DNA from: Candidatus Zhuqueibacterota bacterium
GTDB lineage: Bacteria > Zhuqueibacterota > Zhuqueibacteria > Residuimicrobiales > Residuimicrobiaceae
Direction: 5' to 3'
NCBI GenBank assembly: GCA_016934435.1
Contig: JAFGSU010000339.1
Coordinates: 1-10,526, forward strand
Length of the DNA: 10,526 nucleotides
The first letter of the stretch is position 1. Each line of letters starts with the position of its first letter. Below are positions 1-8,089 of the stretch, piece by piece. A program made the translations under genes and the position numbers. The notes under the pieces were generated by a model. It worked only from the letters and a program-made list of their open reading frames with translations, made no database searches and was not told the origin of the DNA.

Positions 1-2824
1 CGCGCGGACCGGTGCCGGCCAGATTATCTGCAGCAGTATAAAGAGGCGGCCAGTATTTGCCGTCCACCAAACCACCGGGCTGGTTATTTTCCATATAACC
101 GAGACAGATACGCCGCGGATTGTCGGGATCGGTGATATCCCAGGCCGACATGGGCATGGATTTGTTGTAATCCTGGAAATAATAACCGCCGCCCTGGTTG
201 ATGATATAGGGAGCAAATTCCGGTTTTGCCGGCGCAGCTGTGGAACCGCGCAGATAACGATACGCATAGGATACATTCGGATCGTTGGTATCAAAGTTGC
301 CATCTACATCGACGGTCGCTAACTTAAGCAGTACCGGTTTCAGAAGGGTTCCCGGATACTGATAGCCGCTGCCGAAGAACCAATCCGGTTGCGCCCATCC
401 CAGCGCACCCTGGAAGCTCTCGAAAGCCCAGGCGTTGGCGCCGCCGGCCCAGGTGAACCTGCGCGTGCCGGCCGGAATATTCCAACCCCATTTGCTCTCG
501 TCATCAGTGGAATACATATCATCGTGCTTCAAACCGGGCGGTGGACCCATCACTTTAACCTGCAGCCCGTCGGTGATGAGATAGTCATCATCGCCGGTCT
601 GGTTGGTTTGATTGGCAAGCAAAGTGGTTCCTGCAGTCACATCTAACAGGTTCCAGATATCATGACCGCTGTCATCGGTGCCGAAGGTAACCTGATATTG
701 ATGACCGGTTAGCTTCAGCGGGTCGACCACAATGGGTTCTACTTTGCCATCACTGGGGCCGGTGTGTTCAACCTCCAAAACCATGCCCGCTTTCTCGCCC
801 AAACGAACGCCGGGTTTTAGCGTTTGCGGCACCATCGCTACTACAGTTAACGGACTTTCAAACGTTTTAATAGTAACACTCGGATCGTCTCCAATATAAT
901 AGCTATAGGCTGAAACGCCGAAATAGTAGGTGCGGCCATTAGATAGCGAGACGTTACGGATTTTATCATAGTCGATGGTTAAGGATCTTTTTATACCGCT
1001 ATTTAAGCCTATCTGTGCCGGCAGCTCCAACTCAAGACCGGAGGCGACATCATAGGTTTTCTGAACAATCACATCGACATCGTTGATTAGGTCATAAGTT
1101 GCCAATTTAATTCCCTCTGCAGGTGTGGCGCCGGCATTTGGCAATTGATAAACATTATAACCTTCGAAACGGTAATCATTTTTATCAAAGCCCTCAACTT
1201 TAGCAACCGCCTTGGCATCATATCCCCAGTTAAGCAAAACCTTACGCTCCATTTCCGTGCCTAACACCGATGGTTGCGGCGGCGCTCCCGATATATTGAA
1301 CAACTTGTCGAAAGCATCCTGGGCAAATGCGTCATAGGCTTTTAATAACGAGATACTTGAAAGACGATCGGACCCCAGAGCAGCCAAGGCAGCCAGTACA
1401 GTTTCACTCGTATCCCTGAAAGCCATGGTGAATGGTCCGGAGACTAATAATATGCGTCGATCGCCTGGCCCCGAATCAATCCAACCCGTTCCAGTAACGG
1501 GATCGCCAGGCACACGAAACATGGTTACGTTGCCGTCCGGATCCTTCCAAGGTTCAGCCGGATCAATAGGACGTGGACGGAAGCCTCGCAGCAAATTATA
1601 CCATTGCTCCGTTCCTCGATATGGACCACCGCGATCAGGATCCTGATCTACGCCACCTATGGCAAAAAACGCGAATGAGGTCATGGGCAAATTTTTATAG
1701 CCACCAATTCGCTTCAATCCCCAAATTGCTGTATCTGCTTCGGTAGCAACGACACGCGGTCCGGCAAAAAAGTCGTAACCGCCTGCCGGTGGTGGATAGC
1801 CAGCATCGCTGTAAGTCGCGTCGATTTCAGATCCATTATAAACGTAGCCTAAGCTGAGTGTAGTATCGCAGCCCGCTAAATCGTCACTGGCATCGCCATT
1901 ATCAGGATCCGACCACTGGCAAAAATAGCAATCCTCGATACGAGCATTGCTGGGCGTTTCTTTACGTCCTTTATATATTACTCGGAACTGCTTAAAGATG
2001 CAGTTGCCAATAGCATCCGTACGTTGATATCCCCACATGGTAAGCTGAATTTCAATGCCGATCGGCGGCGAACCATATAATCCGACGGTAGCCGATGAAC
2101 TCAGGTCGTTACAAACCAGATAAATGACTTGATCGCCGTTTGCATAACCCGGTTCATCAGCATCAGGATAAAGGATAGGTGTGCCGTCGTCGTTGAATTG
2201 CGGCGTATAAACACCGTCGCCATCGGCATCATAGAAAGGCGCGCCTTTGTAGGTTGGCCAATCCATCCAATCCTGCCTGTAAATATCACGTATAGTTTGA
2301 ATATCACTTTCTGTCACTGAACCGGCAGGAATATCATTGACTTCGGCCGCATCCAGACGCAGGCCTTCATCAGATATCGTGGCGAAATCGCGTCGAATAC
2401 GCCAGATACGATATACATTAACATTATCGTCGAGATCCTCGCCGATTCCCTGTGATAGAATGGCGCCTGGTACAGTACCGGTCGAATAAGCCTGGCCACC
2501 TACTCGCAGACTCGGATCAACTCCATCCTGAACCAGACCGCCGATGATCAATCCATCCTGGAAGATAACCGGTGTTTTCGGGGTGCTACCGCGTGGATAG
2601 TAAAATCCCGAGTTGCCGGCCGGTTCATTCGCGGATGTTCCATCGGAATAGATCCAACTGGAAACTTTACCGATGTTGATCAAAGTGCGATTGGTGGTAG
2701 TTTGATTGGCCTTTTGCAATCGCGCATTGAGTTTACTTCCCTCCTCCAACTTGGCGTAGCTGGTTGCCGCTTGCATAAACCAGCCCACCGATAGGATGAG
2801 AAGAAGGATCATCACTTTTTTCAT
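1..2824 (-). CDS. Large secreted FN3-domain surface protein (C-terminus off window)
   Basis: The frame stays open from an ATG at 2824 to the window edge, giving 941 complete codons and no stop, so the 3' end is missing. The start is supported by GGAGG at 2835-2831, six bases upstream. The N-terminus MKKVMILLLILSVGWFMQA...SYA is a classical signal peptide, probably cleaved near residue 24. Around residue 199 there is a calcium-loop-like DADGDGVYTP. Residues of about 512-645 (APPQPSVL...LLNWGYD...EGYNVYQ...TYYFGVSAYSYY) look like a fibronectin type III module. The stretch before it (ILLVSGPF...LLKAYDAFAQDAFDKLF) resembles long secreted proteins of Calditrichota/KSB1/Ignavibacteria that often end in a type IX secretion sorting domain; that end cannot be seen here. 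It lies 105 bp downstream of the TonB receptor in the same direction, suggesting co-transcription and a cell-surface role with the receptor. I do not recognise an enzymatic motif. The gene call is secure; the function is unknown. Confidence 0.85.
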   Translation of the reverse strand, partial: MKKVMILLLILSVGWFMQAATSYAKLEEGSKLNARLQKANQTTTNRTLINIGKVSSWIYSDGTSANEPAGNSGFYYPRGSTPKTPVIFQDGLIIGGLVQDGVDPSLRVGGQAYSTGTVPGAILSQGIGEDLDDNVNVYRIWRIRRDFATISDEGLRLDAAEVNDIPAGSVTESDIQTIRDIYRQDWMDWPTYKGAPFYDADGDGVYTPQFNDDGTPILYPDADEPGYANGDQVIYLVCNDLSSSATVGLYGSPPIGIEIQLTMWGYQRTDAIGNCIFKQFRVIYKGRKETPSNARIEDCYFCQWSDPDNGDASDDLAGCDTTLSLGYVYNGSEIDATYSDAGYPPPAGGYDFFAGPRVVATEADTAIWGLKRIGGYKNLPMTSFAFFAIGGVDQDPDRGGPYRGTEQWYNLLRGFRPRPIDPAEPWKDPDGNVTMFRVPGDPVTGTGWIDSGPGDRRILLVSGPFTMAFRDTSETVLAALAALGSDRLSSISLLKAYDAFAQDAFDKLFNISGAPPQPSVLGTEMERKVLLNWGYDAKAVAKVEGFDKNDYRFEGYNVYQLPNAGATPAEGIKLATYDLINDVDVIVQKTYDVASGLELELPAQIGLNSGIKRSLTIDYDKIRNVSLSNGRTYYFGVSAYSYYIGDDPSVTIKTFESPLTVVAMVPQTLKPGVRLGEKAGMVLEVEHTGPSDGKVEPIVVDPLKLTGHQYQVTFGTDDSGHDIWNLLDVTAGTTLLANQTNQTGDDDYLITDGLQVKVMGPPPGLKHDDMYSTDDESKWGWNIPAGTRRFTWAGGANAWAFESFQGALGWAQPDWFFGSGYQYPGTLLKPVLLKLATVDVDGNFDTNDPNVSYAYRYLRGSTAAPAKPEFAPYIINQGGGYYFQDYNKSMPMSAWDITDPDNPRRICLGYMENNQPGGLVDGKYWPPLYTAADNLAGTGPR

Positions 2825-2880
2825 TCGCTACCTCCGTAAGTACGGTTCTGATAATTTTTTCGCTTTTTTCATCCAAGCAT

Positions 2881-2911
2881 GCCGCTTGTTGCGCCAGCAG
2901 AGCAAAGCGGC
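2881..2911 (-). other. Intercistronic hairpin between receptor and FN3 gene
   Basis: GCCGCTT (2881-2887) pairs with AAGCGGC (2905-2911), a 7-bp perfect stem in the 105-bp gap between the receptor stop and the next start. On the minus strand the stem can be extended by TGC/GCA across a small bulge. No U-run follows it directly, so it is more likely an RNA-processing or partial attenuation element than a strong terminator. It could lower expression of the FN3 gene relative to the receptor. Confidence 0.4.
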
Positions 2912-2929
2912 AAGTTTAAAGCATTTGAC

Positions 2930-5929
2930 TTAGAACTCCAGACGAACGCCGGCGCGAATCTGACGCGGCGTGCCGAACAACCAACCGGGATGAACTCTAT
3001 TATAGTTGGAGCCATTGCCGGATAAATTGATGGCATCATAAAGCGCCCAGTAATAATCTCCGCCGTTGGCTTCTGCAACCCCGGCGCTTTCCCGTTCATA
3101 AGCCCGCCAACCGTCGTCCCAAGCGTTGCCGGTGCGTTCATAAACGTTCGCGACGTTGCGTCTGTCGGTCAAGTTCTGCACATAGACGTAGAAATTGGCT
3201 GCGAGTGGTCCGAAATCGACGGTTTTATCGATGCGCAGATCGATATTCCAATTCCACGGTGTGTAGGAAGTATTGACCGCCTCTAATGGATAGCGATTAC
3301 GGGCATCACCAAGGACACCTCCAATACTCTGGTCCGATTGTCCAATCGAGCCGGTTCTCAGCGTGTAGGGATGGCCGCTCTGGAAGGTAAAGAGCAAGTT
3401 GGCGCCCAACTGTTCCAGAATCTTGCCGCCGTCATCTTTGCCCCAGCGATAATCAACATTGATGGCGCCGACGTGCGGGCGGTTGAAATCCAGCGGGTTG
3501 ATGATGGTGGGCACCTCGGTTCCCTGTTCGGTGCCGGCAATGGTGGAAGTGTTCGCGGAAGCCGTGCCCAGAGCCGACGAATAGGTATAGTTCACCTGCG
3601 CGGCCACACGGTTGGTGCGACGCAGCGTTAACGAGAACTCGATACCCTTGGTTGTGGCAAAAGCACCGTTCTGTAAAATATTATAATAGGAAATAGCATC
3701 GGTTTGCGCACCTATGATACGGCCTGTTGTCACCCAGTCCTGAATATCCTTATAGAACGCAGTAACGTCGAACGAAGCATTGTCGGCGAACTGCTGGTTG
3801 AAACCGATTTCGTACTGGGTGGTGATCTGCGGATCTAACGCATATCCTGGCGGATTCATGAAAGCAAAACCGCCGGTGAACATCTTATCGTAGTTGTAAT
3901 TCTGCCTGTACATCTGGTTTAGATTCGGCGCCTGAACGAATTTGCCGAACTGCACGTGAAAGACGGTGCGATCGGTGGCCGGGAACGCAAAACCCAGACG
4001 CGGGCTGACGTACCATTTGCCGCCGCGGAAATTCAATTGATCGACGATCAACGAATGTTCGTCTTTATTCCAGGCCGGATTGCGCGGATCATCAAAATAG
4101 AAATCGTCATTATCCATGTAATCCAAACGCACACCGGCGTTGATCACTAACTGCTTGGCCTCGAACTTGTCCTGCAGATAGATGGAACCGTACATCGGCG
4201 TCTTGGGCCCATCCAGGCCGTGATAATTATCGCTCAACTCATTTCCCCAGATGTCGAAGCCGTATCCGCCGGCTTGAGTGGCATTGGCCAGCTCGCCGTA
4301 ATCTTCCATATCACCCTGTTTGGCGCCGATAAAAATGTCGGGATAGGTAGTATAATATCGAAACATACCGAATCCTGCGCCGCCGAAAGTGCGCACGGTC
4401 CACCGCTGTATGTCGCCACCCATGCGAATTTCATGTTTTTTCCATTGTGTGGTCATGGCCACCGAGCCCGACAAATAGTGGCGTTTTTGCTTGCCGTAAC
4501 CCCATGGCTGGTTGGGATCAATGAAATTAAAGCTATAGATATCGATGTCATTGCCGACTTCAGCTTTTGCCCAATTCTTGTAGGTAAAACCGTTGGCGGC
4601 GTTTGAAATACTGTCCCCGTACGCCCACCAGTTATCGCCAAATGTGTCGTCATAACTCTTCCAGCGATAGTCGAAATAATCGAACGTTACCTCGGCAAAA
4701 GTTTTCGGGCTGATCAGATAGGTGCCCTTGAGGGTGAATAGACCGGTGCTTCTTTCGTTGTGACCGGTTCTATCCAAACGTAGGATTTCACTGACCGGAT
4801 TACCTCCGCCGTTATTCTCCGCCTTTTGATAAGAAAGATTGGCCGCAAAACGCAACCGGAACGAAGAAGCGTCATACACCAGAGTGCCGGCGCCGCGATA
4901 ATCTACAACCCCGCTGTTTTCAATCCAGTTATCGGTCATGTGCAAACCCTGCTTGATGGTGTCTCCGAAACTGGTGGTGAGTAGCGGAAAATTGGTTGCA
5001 TCCATTTTTTCGGGATCGGTTTCGTGATTAAAATTGAAACCCTTCCAATAACGCACAATGCTGTTGCCTCGGTTTGTATACTGTCCGGCAGTGAAGAATT
5101 TCAGCTTTTTATTAGTCATGGGAACCGGTCCCGAAGCTGTCAGGGTCAAGTCATTGTATCCGTAGGAATAGGTGTCGAGAAACTTTTTACCCGGACTGCT
5201 GAAATCATCGCTCTCGAACTGAATGGTCGCTTGATAGTCCGGCGTACCGGAACGCAGGGTGGATCGCACGATACCGGCATTGGCACCGCCGAATTCGGCG
5301 GTGTAGCCGCCCGCCTGCACCTGGAACTCTTCCAGGGCGTCGGGAATCAGCGTCACCAGGTTGGTGCCGCCCACTACGTCGCGAGTGCTGGCGCCTTCGA
5401 GGAAATAACCGACTTCCTCAGCGCGACCGCCGCGGATGTAGAGGGTGCCGTCGCGCGTGACCACACCGGGCTGCAGAGAAACGATGGTGTTGACGTTACG
5501 CGTCGGGATATTTTTGAAATCTTCAAATCCCTGAATGCGCACCGCGTTGGTGGCGTTGGGATTGACCAGTGGTCTTTCGGCTACAATGGTAATGTCGCCG
5601 GCCTGTAGGGCCTGGGAGGTGAGTTCGAAATTCTGCGCCGTCGTCAAACCACTGCTGACGCGCACATTCTCAACGGTCATGGTGCGGTAACCGACAAACG
5701 AGGCGCGAATGTCATAGGTGCCGACCGGCACATTGAGGATCAAGAAATTGCCGTTGACGTCGGTCATCGCGCCCATGGAGGTGCCTACCAGTAGAATGTT
5801 CGTGCCCGGCAAAACATCACCCGTTTCTTTATCGACCACTTTGCCGCTCAGTTTTCCTGTGTCGGCCGCAAACAGCAACGCGGGGATGACCAGGGAACAG
5901 ATGAGCACTAGCAATATTTTTTGTTTCAT
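2930..5929 (-). CDS. TonB-dependent outer-membrane receptor with carboxypeptidase-regulatory-like N-domain
   Basis: A 999-residue gated beta-barrel transporter of the outer membrane, expected to import a bulky substrate using TonB/ExbBD energy. The signal peptide is MKQKILLVLICSLVIPALLFA, cleaved near residue 21-22. Residues of about 25-103 (LSGKVVDKETGDVLPGTNILLVGT...GYRTMTVENV) form a CarboxypepD_reg-like Ig fold. A TonB-box-like DITIVAERP lies at 112-120. The plug spans about 121-235 with LYIRGGRAEEVGYFLEGA at 163-180. The rest is an aromatic-rich barrel ending in AGVRLEF, with the terminal Phe typical of outer-membrane barrels. An in-frame ATG lies 14 codons upstream (5971), but the start at 5929 is preferred: it has GGAGG seven bases upstream and begins directly with the signal peptide. 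The gene follows the DUF4397 lipoprotein by 53 bp and precedes the FN3 protein, so an operon is likely. The substrate is unknown; no riboswitch or SusD-type partner is visible. Confidence 0.95.
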   Translation of the reverse strand: MKQKILLVLICSLVIPALLFAADTGKLSGKVVDKETGDVLPGTNILLVGTSMGAMTDVNGNFLILNVPVGTYDIRASFVGYRTMTVENVRVSSGLTTAQNFELTSQALQAGDITIVAERPLVNPNATNAVRIQGFEDFKNIPTRNVNTIVSLQPGVVTRDGTLYIRGGRAEEVGYFLEGASTRDVVGGTNLVTLIPDALEEFQVQAGGYTAEFGGANAGIVRSTLRSGTPDYQATIQFESDDFSSPGKKFLDTYSYGYNDLTLTASGPVPMTNKKLKFFTAGQYTNRGNSIVRYWKGFNFNHETDPEKMDATNFPLLTTSFGDTIKQGLHMTDNWIENSGVVDYRGAGTLVYDASSFRLRFAANLSYQKAENNGGGNPVSEILRLDRTGHNERSTGLFTLKGTYLISPKTFAEVTFDYFDYRWKSYDDTFGDNWWAYGDSISNAANGFTYKNWAKAEVGNDIDIYSFNFIDPNQPWGYGKQKRHYLSGSVAMTTQWKKHEIRMGGDIQRWTVRTFGGAGFGMFRYYTTYPDIFIGAKQGDMEDYGELANATQAGGYGFDIWGNELSDNYHGLDGPKTPMYGSIYLQDKFEAKQLVINAGVRLDYMDNDDFYFDDPRNPAWNKDEHSLIVDQLNFRGGKWYVSPRLGFAFPATDRTVFHVQFGKFVQAPNLNQMYRQNYNYDKMFTGGFAFMNPPGYALDPQITTQYEIGFNQQFADNASFDVTAFYKDIQDWVTTGRIIGAQTDAISYYNILQNGAFATTKGIEFSLTLRRTNRVAAQVNYTYSSALGTASANTSTIAGTEQGTEVPTIINPLDFNRPHVGAINVDYRWGKDDGGKILEQLGANLLFTFQSGHPYTLRTGSIGQSDQSIGGVLGDARNRYPLEAVNTSYTPWNWNIDLRIDKTVDFGPLAANFYVYVQNLTDRRNVANVYERTGNAWDDGWRAYERESAGVAEANGGDYYWALYDAINLSGNGSNYNRVHPGWLFGTPRQIRAGVRLEF

Positions 5930-5936
5930 AGAATGG

Positions 5937-5941
5937 CCTCC
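5937..5941 (-). promoter_or_regulatory. Shine-Dalgarno deciding the receptor start
   Basis: GGAGG on the minus strand, seven bases before the ATG at 5929. The longer alternative start at 5971 has no comparable site (the bases before it are CCAACTCG). This decides in favour of the shorter protein whose first residues are the signal peptide. Confidence 0.8.
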
Positions 5942-5982
5942 GATTGATTCAATCAAATAGTCATTTTTCATCGAGTTGGATC

Positions 5983-6660
5983 TTAATTGTCATTGACGAC
6001 CAAAACATCCAGAGCGGCTGCTTTGCCGATGACAAAGACCGTCATCCGCGTCGTGCCGACGGAGATGGGGTAATTGATCAACGGTATAGCGCCGGCGTTG
6101 CCCTTCAGGCTATAATCACCCGGCGGCATGCCCATGTAGGGGCTGATTTTTTTATAGGCGAGATCGCCGAAATCAGCTGCAACCGTATCGGCGGCCATCG
6201 CTTCAAACGACACCGTCGGCCCATCCGGGCAGAGGTGCACTACGCGCAGGGCGCCGTTGGCTCCGAGGTCGGCCGAGTCAAAGAACCTTCTTTCGGCCAG
6301 ACGCAAAAAGGCTCTCGCACCTTGCTCCAGGTCCAGAATGCAAAACGTGCCGCGCATCTGGGTGGCCACGGAAACCAGCAGGGTGTCGCCGTTGGAGAGC
6401 ACAACCGTTCTCGTCCCGGCCGGGTATACCTGATGGCTCAGGACACTCTTGAAAGACATGTTGCCCTTGGCTGCGCCGTCGATGGTGACGCCCACATCAC
6501 CCAAATCGGTAGCCGCATGAATAAAGCGATATGCTCCTACCGGATCGGATATGGCCGGTTCCTCATTGGGAATGTCCACACAGCTGAGGAACAACATCGA
6601 CGATAGCAGCAAGACGCCAAATAGCATGAGTGTGATTTTGTGTTGTGTCTTCATATTCAT
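5983..6660 (-). CDS. DUF4397-domain predicted lipoprotein
   Basis: A 225-residue protein and first gene of the three-gene minus-strand operon. The N-terminus MNMKTQHKITLMLFGVLLLSSMLFLSC has a charged n-region, a hydrophobic core and a lipobox-like FLSC, predicting lipidation at Cys27. Phe at -3 is slightly non-canonical. The mature part has two related halves, YRFIHAATDLGDVGVTIDG (44-62) and LRVVHLCPDGPTVSFEA (138-154), each opening in the way typical of DUF4397 beta-sandwich modules. The second is followed by the usual Y..I..Y..MPPGDYSL pattern. DUF4397 proteins are extracytoplasmic and of unknown biochemical role. The start at 6660 is chosen because AGGAG lies five bases upstream and the lipoprotein signal begins there. 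An in-frame TTG at 6738 would add 26 residues before the signal and is less likely. The gene ends 53 bp before the receptor start, suggesting an accessory surface subunit, which is inference. Confidence 0.85.
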   Translation of the reverse strand: MNMKTQHKITLMLFGVLLLSSMLFLSCVDIPNEEPAISDPVGAYRFIHAATDLGDVGVTIDGAAKGNMSFKSVLSHQVYPAGTRTVVLSNGDTLLVSVATQMRGTFCILDLEQGARAFLRLAERRFFDSADLGANGALRVVHLCPDGPTVSFEAMAADTVAADFGDLAYKKISPYMGMPPGDYSLKGNAGAIPLINYPISVGTTRMTVFVIGKAAALDVLVVNDN

Positions 6661-6665
6661 GCATT

Positions 6666-6670
6666 CTCCT
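6666..6670 (-). promoter_or_regulatory. Shine-Dalgarno for the DUF4397 lipoprotein
   Basis: AGGAG on the minus strand, five bases before the ATG at 6660. It supports this start over the upstream TTG at 6738, although that TTG is preceded by an even stronger site (see 6739-6749). Confidence 0.7.
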
Positions 6671-6738
6671 TTGTAAGTTCTCCTACAAATAGATAGGTAA
6701 AAAAAGGAATTAATTAAGACTCCATTTTTTTGAAACAA

Positions 6739-6749
6739 ATCACCTCCTT
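6739..6749 (-). promoter_or_regulatory. Orphan full-length Shine-Dalgarno sequence
   Basis: The minus strand reads AAGGAGGTGAT, an 11-base perfect complement to the usual 16S rRNA 3' tail. The core GGAGG is only four bases from an in-frame TTG (6738), which would extend the lipoprotein by 26 residues and bury its signal peptide. The next ATG (6725) makes only the tripeptide M-E-S. No well-spaced conventional start uses this site. It may serve a leader peptide, a TTG-initiated longer form, or ribosome standby; the sequence does not decide. Confidence 0.5.
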
Positions 6750-6810
6750 CAAACGTAATTTAATTAACAGGATTAATTGGATTTAATTGATTAATGTTCC
6801 GTAAAATACC

Positions 6811-6892
6811 GCGGGCTAATCAGGATTGATTTGCTATCCTTACCCGCATCAGTATGCAGCGAATACGCTGCATTTTCAGGGCAAAACCGCCC
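6811..6892 (-). other. Three consecutive hairpins in the operon leader
   Basis: Read on the minus strand there are three stems in a row. First is GGGC/GCCC with a 6-base loop (6892-6879). Second is a perfect 8-bp stem ATGCAGCG-TATT-CGCTGCAT (6873-6854). Third is a two-part stem, GCGGG/CCCGC (6847-6843 with 6815-6811) continued by AGGAT/ATCCT (6840-6836 with 6826-6822). The region lies about 150-230 bases upstream of the lipoprotein start in otherwise AT-rich DNA. I could not match it to a known riboswitch; a CAGGGCAAAACC stretch on the plus strand recalls the cyclic-di-GMP-I motif, but the rest of that motif is absent. It could be a structured 5' leader, a small RNA, or paired operators. Confidence 0.45.
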
Positions 6893-7216
6893 ATCCATGT
6901 AGTTGTTTATTTGTTGTTTTTGTTATATTTTTTATTGTAAAATGCAAAATCATCCGGAGTATAAAGAATAGAAAAAAATAGTACGCACAATACGCGTTGC
7001 TTTTCGGCTTTACGGTTTTTGTCACTATTTTCTCAGATGCCATTTTGGGTTGTGGAATAACTGCATTGCTATTCCGGATATGGGGCATGATTACCGTCAT
7101 CATCACTTGATTTTAGCTTGCTGTTGTTTTGATAAATTAAACGTTATCTTTTATTTATCAAGAACTCGACGGGATCAGTATATTTATTCGACTTTTCTTT
7201 CTTTTTTTAAATATAG
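6893..7216. other. AT-rich intergenic stretch, no supported gene
   Basis: The region between the operon leader and the engB terminator is strongly AT-rich. Short open frames exist on both strands (for example 7106-6876 minus and 7050-7295 plus), but they lack ribosome sites, have low-complexity composition, and the plus one runs into engB antisense. The operon promoter probably lies here or just downstream. A TATACT hexamer on the minus strand (6963-6958) could be a -10 box, but it lacks a good -35. Confidence 0.4.
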
Positions 7217-7246
7217 AAAAAAACTTGATCAGCGTCAAGTTTTTTT
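7217..7246 (-). terminator. Rho-independent terminator of engB (bidirectional form)
   Basis: ACTTGA (7223-7228) pairs with TCAAGT (7235-7240) around the loop TCAGCG, and the stem continues as A-tract against T-tract. On the minus strand the hairpin is followed by a run of seven T and lies about 40 bases past the engB stop. On the plus strand it is followed by a run of about ten T, so it could terminate in both directions, but no plus-strand gene precedes it. Confidence 0.8.
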
Positions 7247-7286
7247 TTTAAATATTGACCATTTTTACGCTTTTCTTTACAACTTT

Positions 7287-7871
7287 TTACCTTAAAACAG
7301 CCTCAATGACCTTCCAGAGCTCATTTTTCCCCCTGCCATCCCTGACTGAAAAGGGTATGAGCGGGTGTTCCCGTACAATGCCCTGCATCTGTTTATAACG
7401 CTGCCATTGCGTATGAATCTGCCGGGAAGATAGTTTGTCGGCTTTGGTGCCGACCACCACGAACGGTTGTTGCCGCTCCATCAGCCAGCCCCACAGTTCC
7501 CGGTCCAACGGCGACGGATCGTGGCGCAGATCGATCAGCGAAATGAGCAAACGCAGGTTTGCCGCTGTTTGCAGATAGGTCTCGATCAGACCCTGCCAGG
7601 CATGGATCAGCGTCTTGGCGGCCCGGGCATAGCCATAGCCGGGCAAATCGACAAAATAGAAAGCGTTGTTGATGCGATAAAAGTTCAGGCACTGCGTCTT
7701 GCCGGGAGTAGCGCTGACATGGGCCAGTTTCCTGCGCTGCAACAGGGCGTTCAAAAGACTGGATTTGCCCACATTGGAACGCCCGGCAAAGGCGACCTGC
7801 GGCAGGTCGTCTTTGGGCAGATCATGGATATGATAAACCGATTTGATGTATTCGGCCTGGGTGATTTTCAT
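7287..7871 (-). CDS. engB: Ribosome-biogenesis GTPase EngB/YihA/YsxC
   Basis: A 194-residue cytoplasmic GTPase of the TrmE-Era-EngA-EngB group, needed for late assembly of the large ribosomal subunit; in many bacteria it is essential. The motifs are complete and in order: G1 GRSNVGKS at 30-37, G2 region SATPGKT at 53-59, G3 DLPGYG at 75-80, G4 TKAD at 142-145, and a G5-like FSVRDGRGK near the C-terminus. The length matches the family (about 190-210). The ATG at 7871 begins MKITQAEYIKSV...DLPKDDLPQVAFAGRSNVGKSS, aligning with the usual family N-terminus. A TTG at 7889 would add MNQDNN. Neither start has a strong ribosome site, so the exact start is uncertain by six residues. The gene stands alone, with a terminator downstream and a repeat-rich gap upstream. 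Confidence 0.97.
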   Translation of the reverse strand: MKITQAEYIKSVYHIHDLPKDDLPQVAFAGRSNVGKSSLLNALLQRRKLAHVSATPGKTQCLNFYRINNAFYFVDLPGYGYARAAKTLIHAWQGLIETYLQTAANLRLLISLIDLRHDPSPLDRELWGWLMERQQPFVVVGTKADKLSSRQIHTQWQRYKQMQGIVREHPLIPFSVRDGRGKNELWKVIEAVLR

Positions 7872-7934
7872 ATTATTATCTTGGTTCAACCATAATTGGA
7901 CTTGGTCTTATCAATTATTTTTTACACAAAATGG

Positions 7935-7963
7935 TTAAAATTTGTCGAGATTCCAAAGTTCAA
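7935..7963 (-). promoter_or_regulatory. Possible engB promoter
   Basis: On the minus strand TTGAAC (7963-7958) and TTTTAA (7940-7935) are separated by 17 bases, a sigma70-like arrangement with a modest -10 match. It would give a leader of roughly 55-60 bases before the engB ATG. Weak evidence in AT-rich DNA. Confidence 0.25.
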
Positions 7964-7991
7964 AAAATGTATAGATTCTACGTTATTAGTG

Positions 7992-8022
7992 CCTTCTCCC
8001 CCGTTTCTCAAGGGGGAGAAGG
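7992..8022. repeat. Dispersed palindrome, CCTTCTCCCCC type
   Basis: CCTTCTCCCCC (7992-8002) and GGGGGAGAAGG (8012-8022) form a perfect 11-bp stem with a 9-base loop. No T-run follows, so it is not a canonical terminator. The same kind of purine/pyrimidine palindrome is a common intergenic repeat in many bacterial genomes and generates spurious SPPFLKGE-type peptides in annotations. I interpret it as a REP-like repeat. Confidence 0.6.
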
Positions 8023-8089
8023 ACAGGATGAGCGGGACATGCCGTCATTTAACTATATTCGACGGCTGTTATCGTACTTTTTAGACAAT

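Noticed and set aside
5024..5608. 194-codon plus-strand open frame inside the receptor gene
   Set aside because: Antisense to well-conserved plug and barrel coding sequence, with no ribosome site.
5944..6606. 220-codon plus-strand open frame opposite the DUF4397 lipoprotein
   Set aside because: It lies antisense to a gene with a convincing lipoprotein signal and family pattern, and its translation shows no domain or signal; open only because of the codon use of the real gene.
6878..6888. CAGGGCAAAACC-like resemblance to a cyclic-di-GMP-I riboswitch on the plus strand
   Set aside because: The downstream GACGCAAAGCC core and the receptor helices are missing, and no plus-strand gene follows closely.
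6876..7106. 76-codon minus-strand frame in the AT-rich gap
   Set aside because: Starts at GTG without a ribosome site, has low-complexity composition, and ends in the leader hairpin region.
7467..7895. 142-codon plus-strand open frame opposite engB
   Set aside because: engB has all GTPase motifs on the other strand; this is its shadow.
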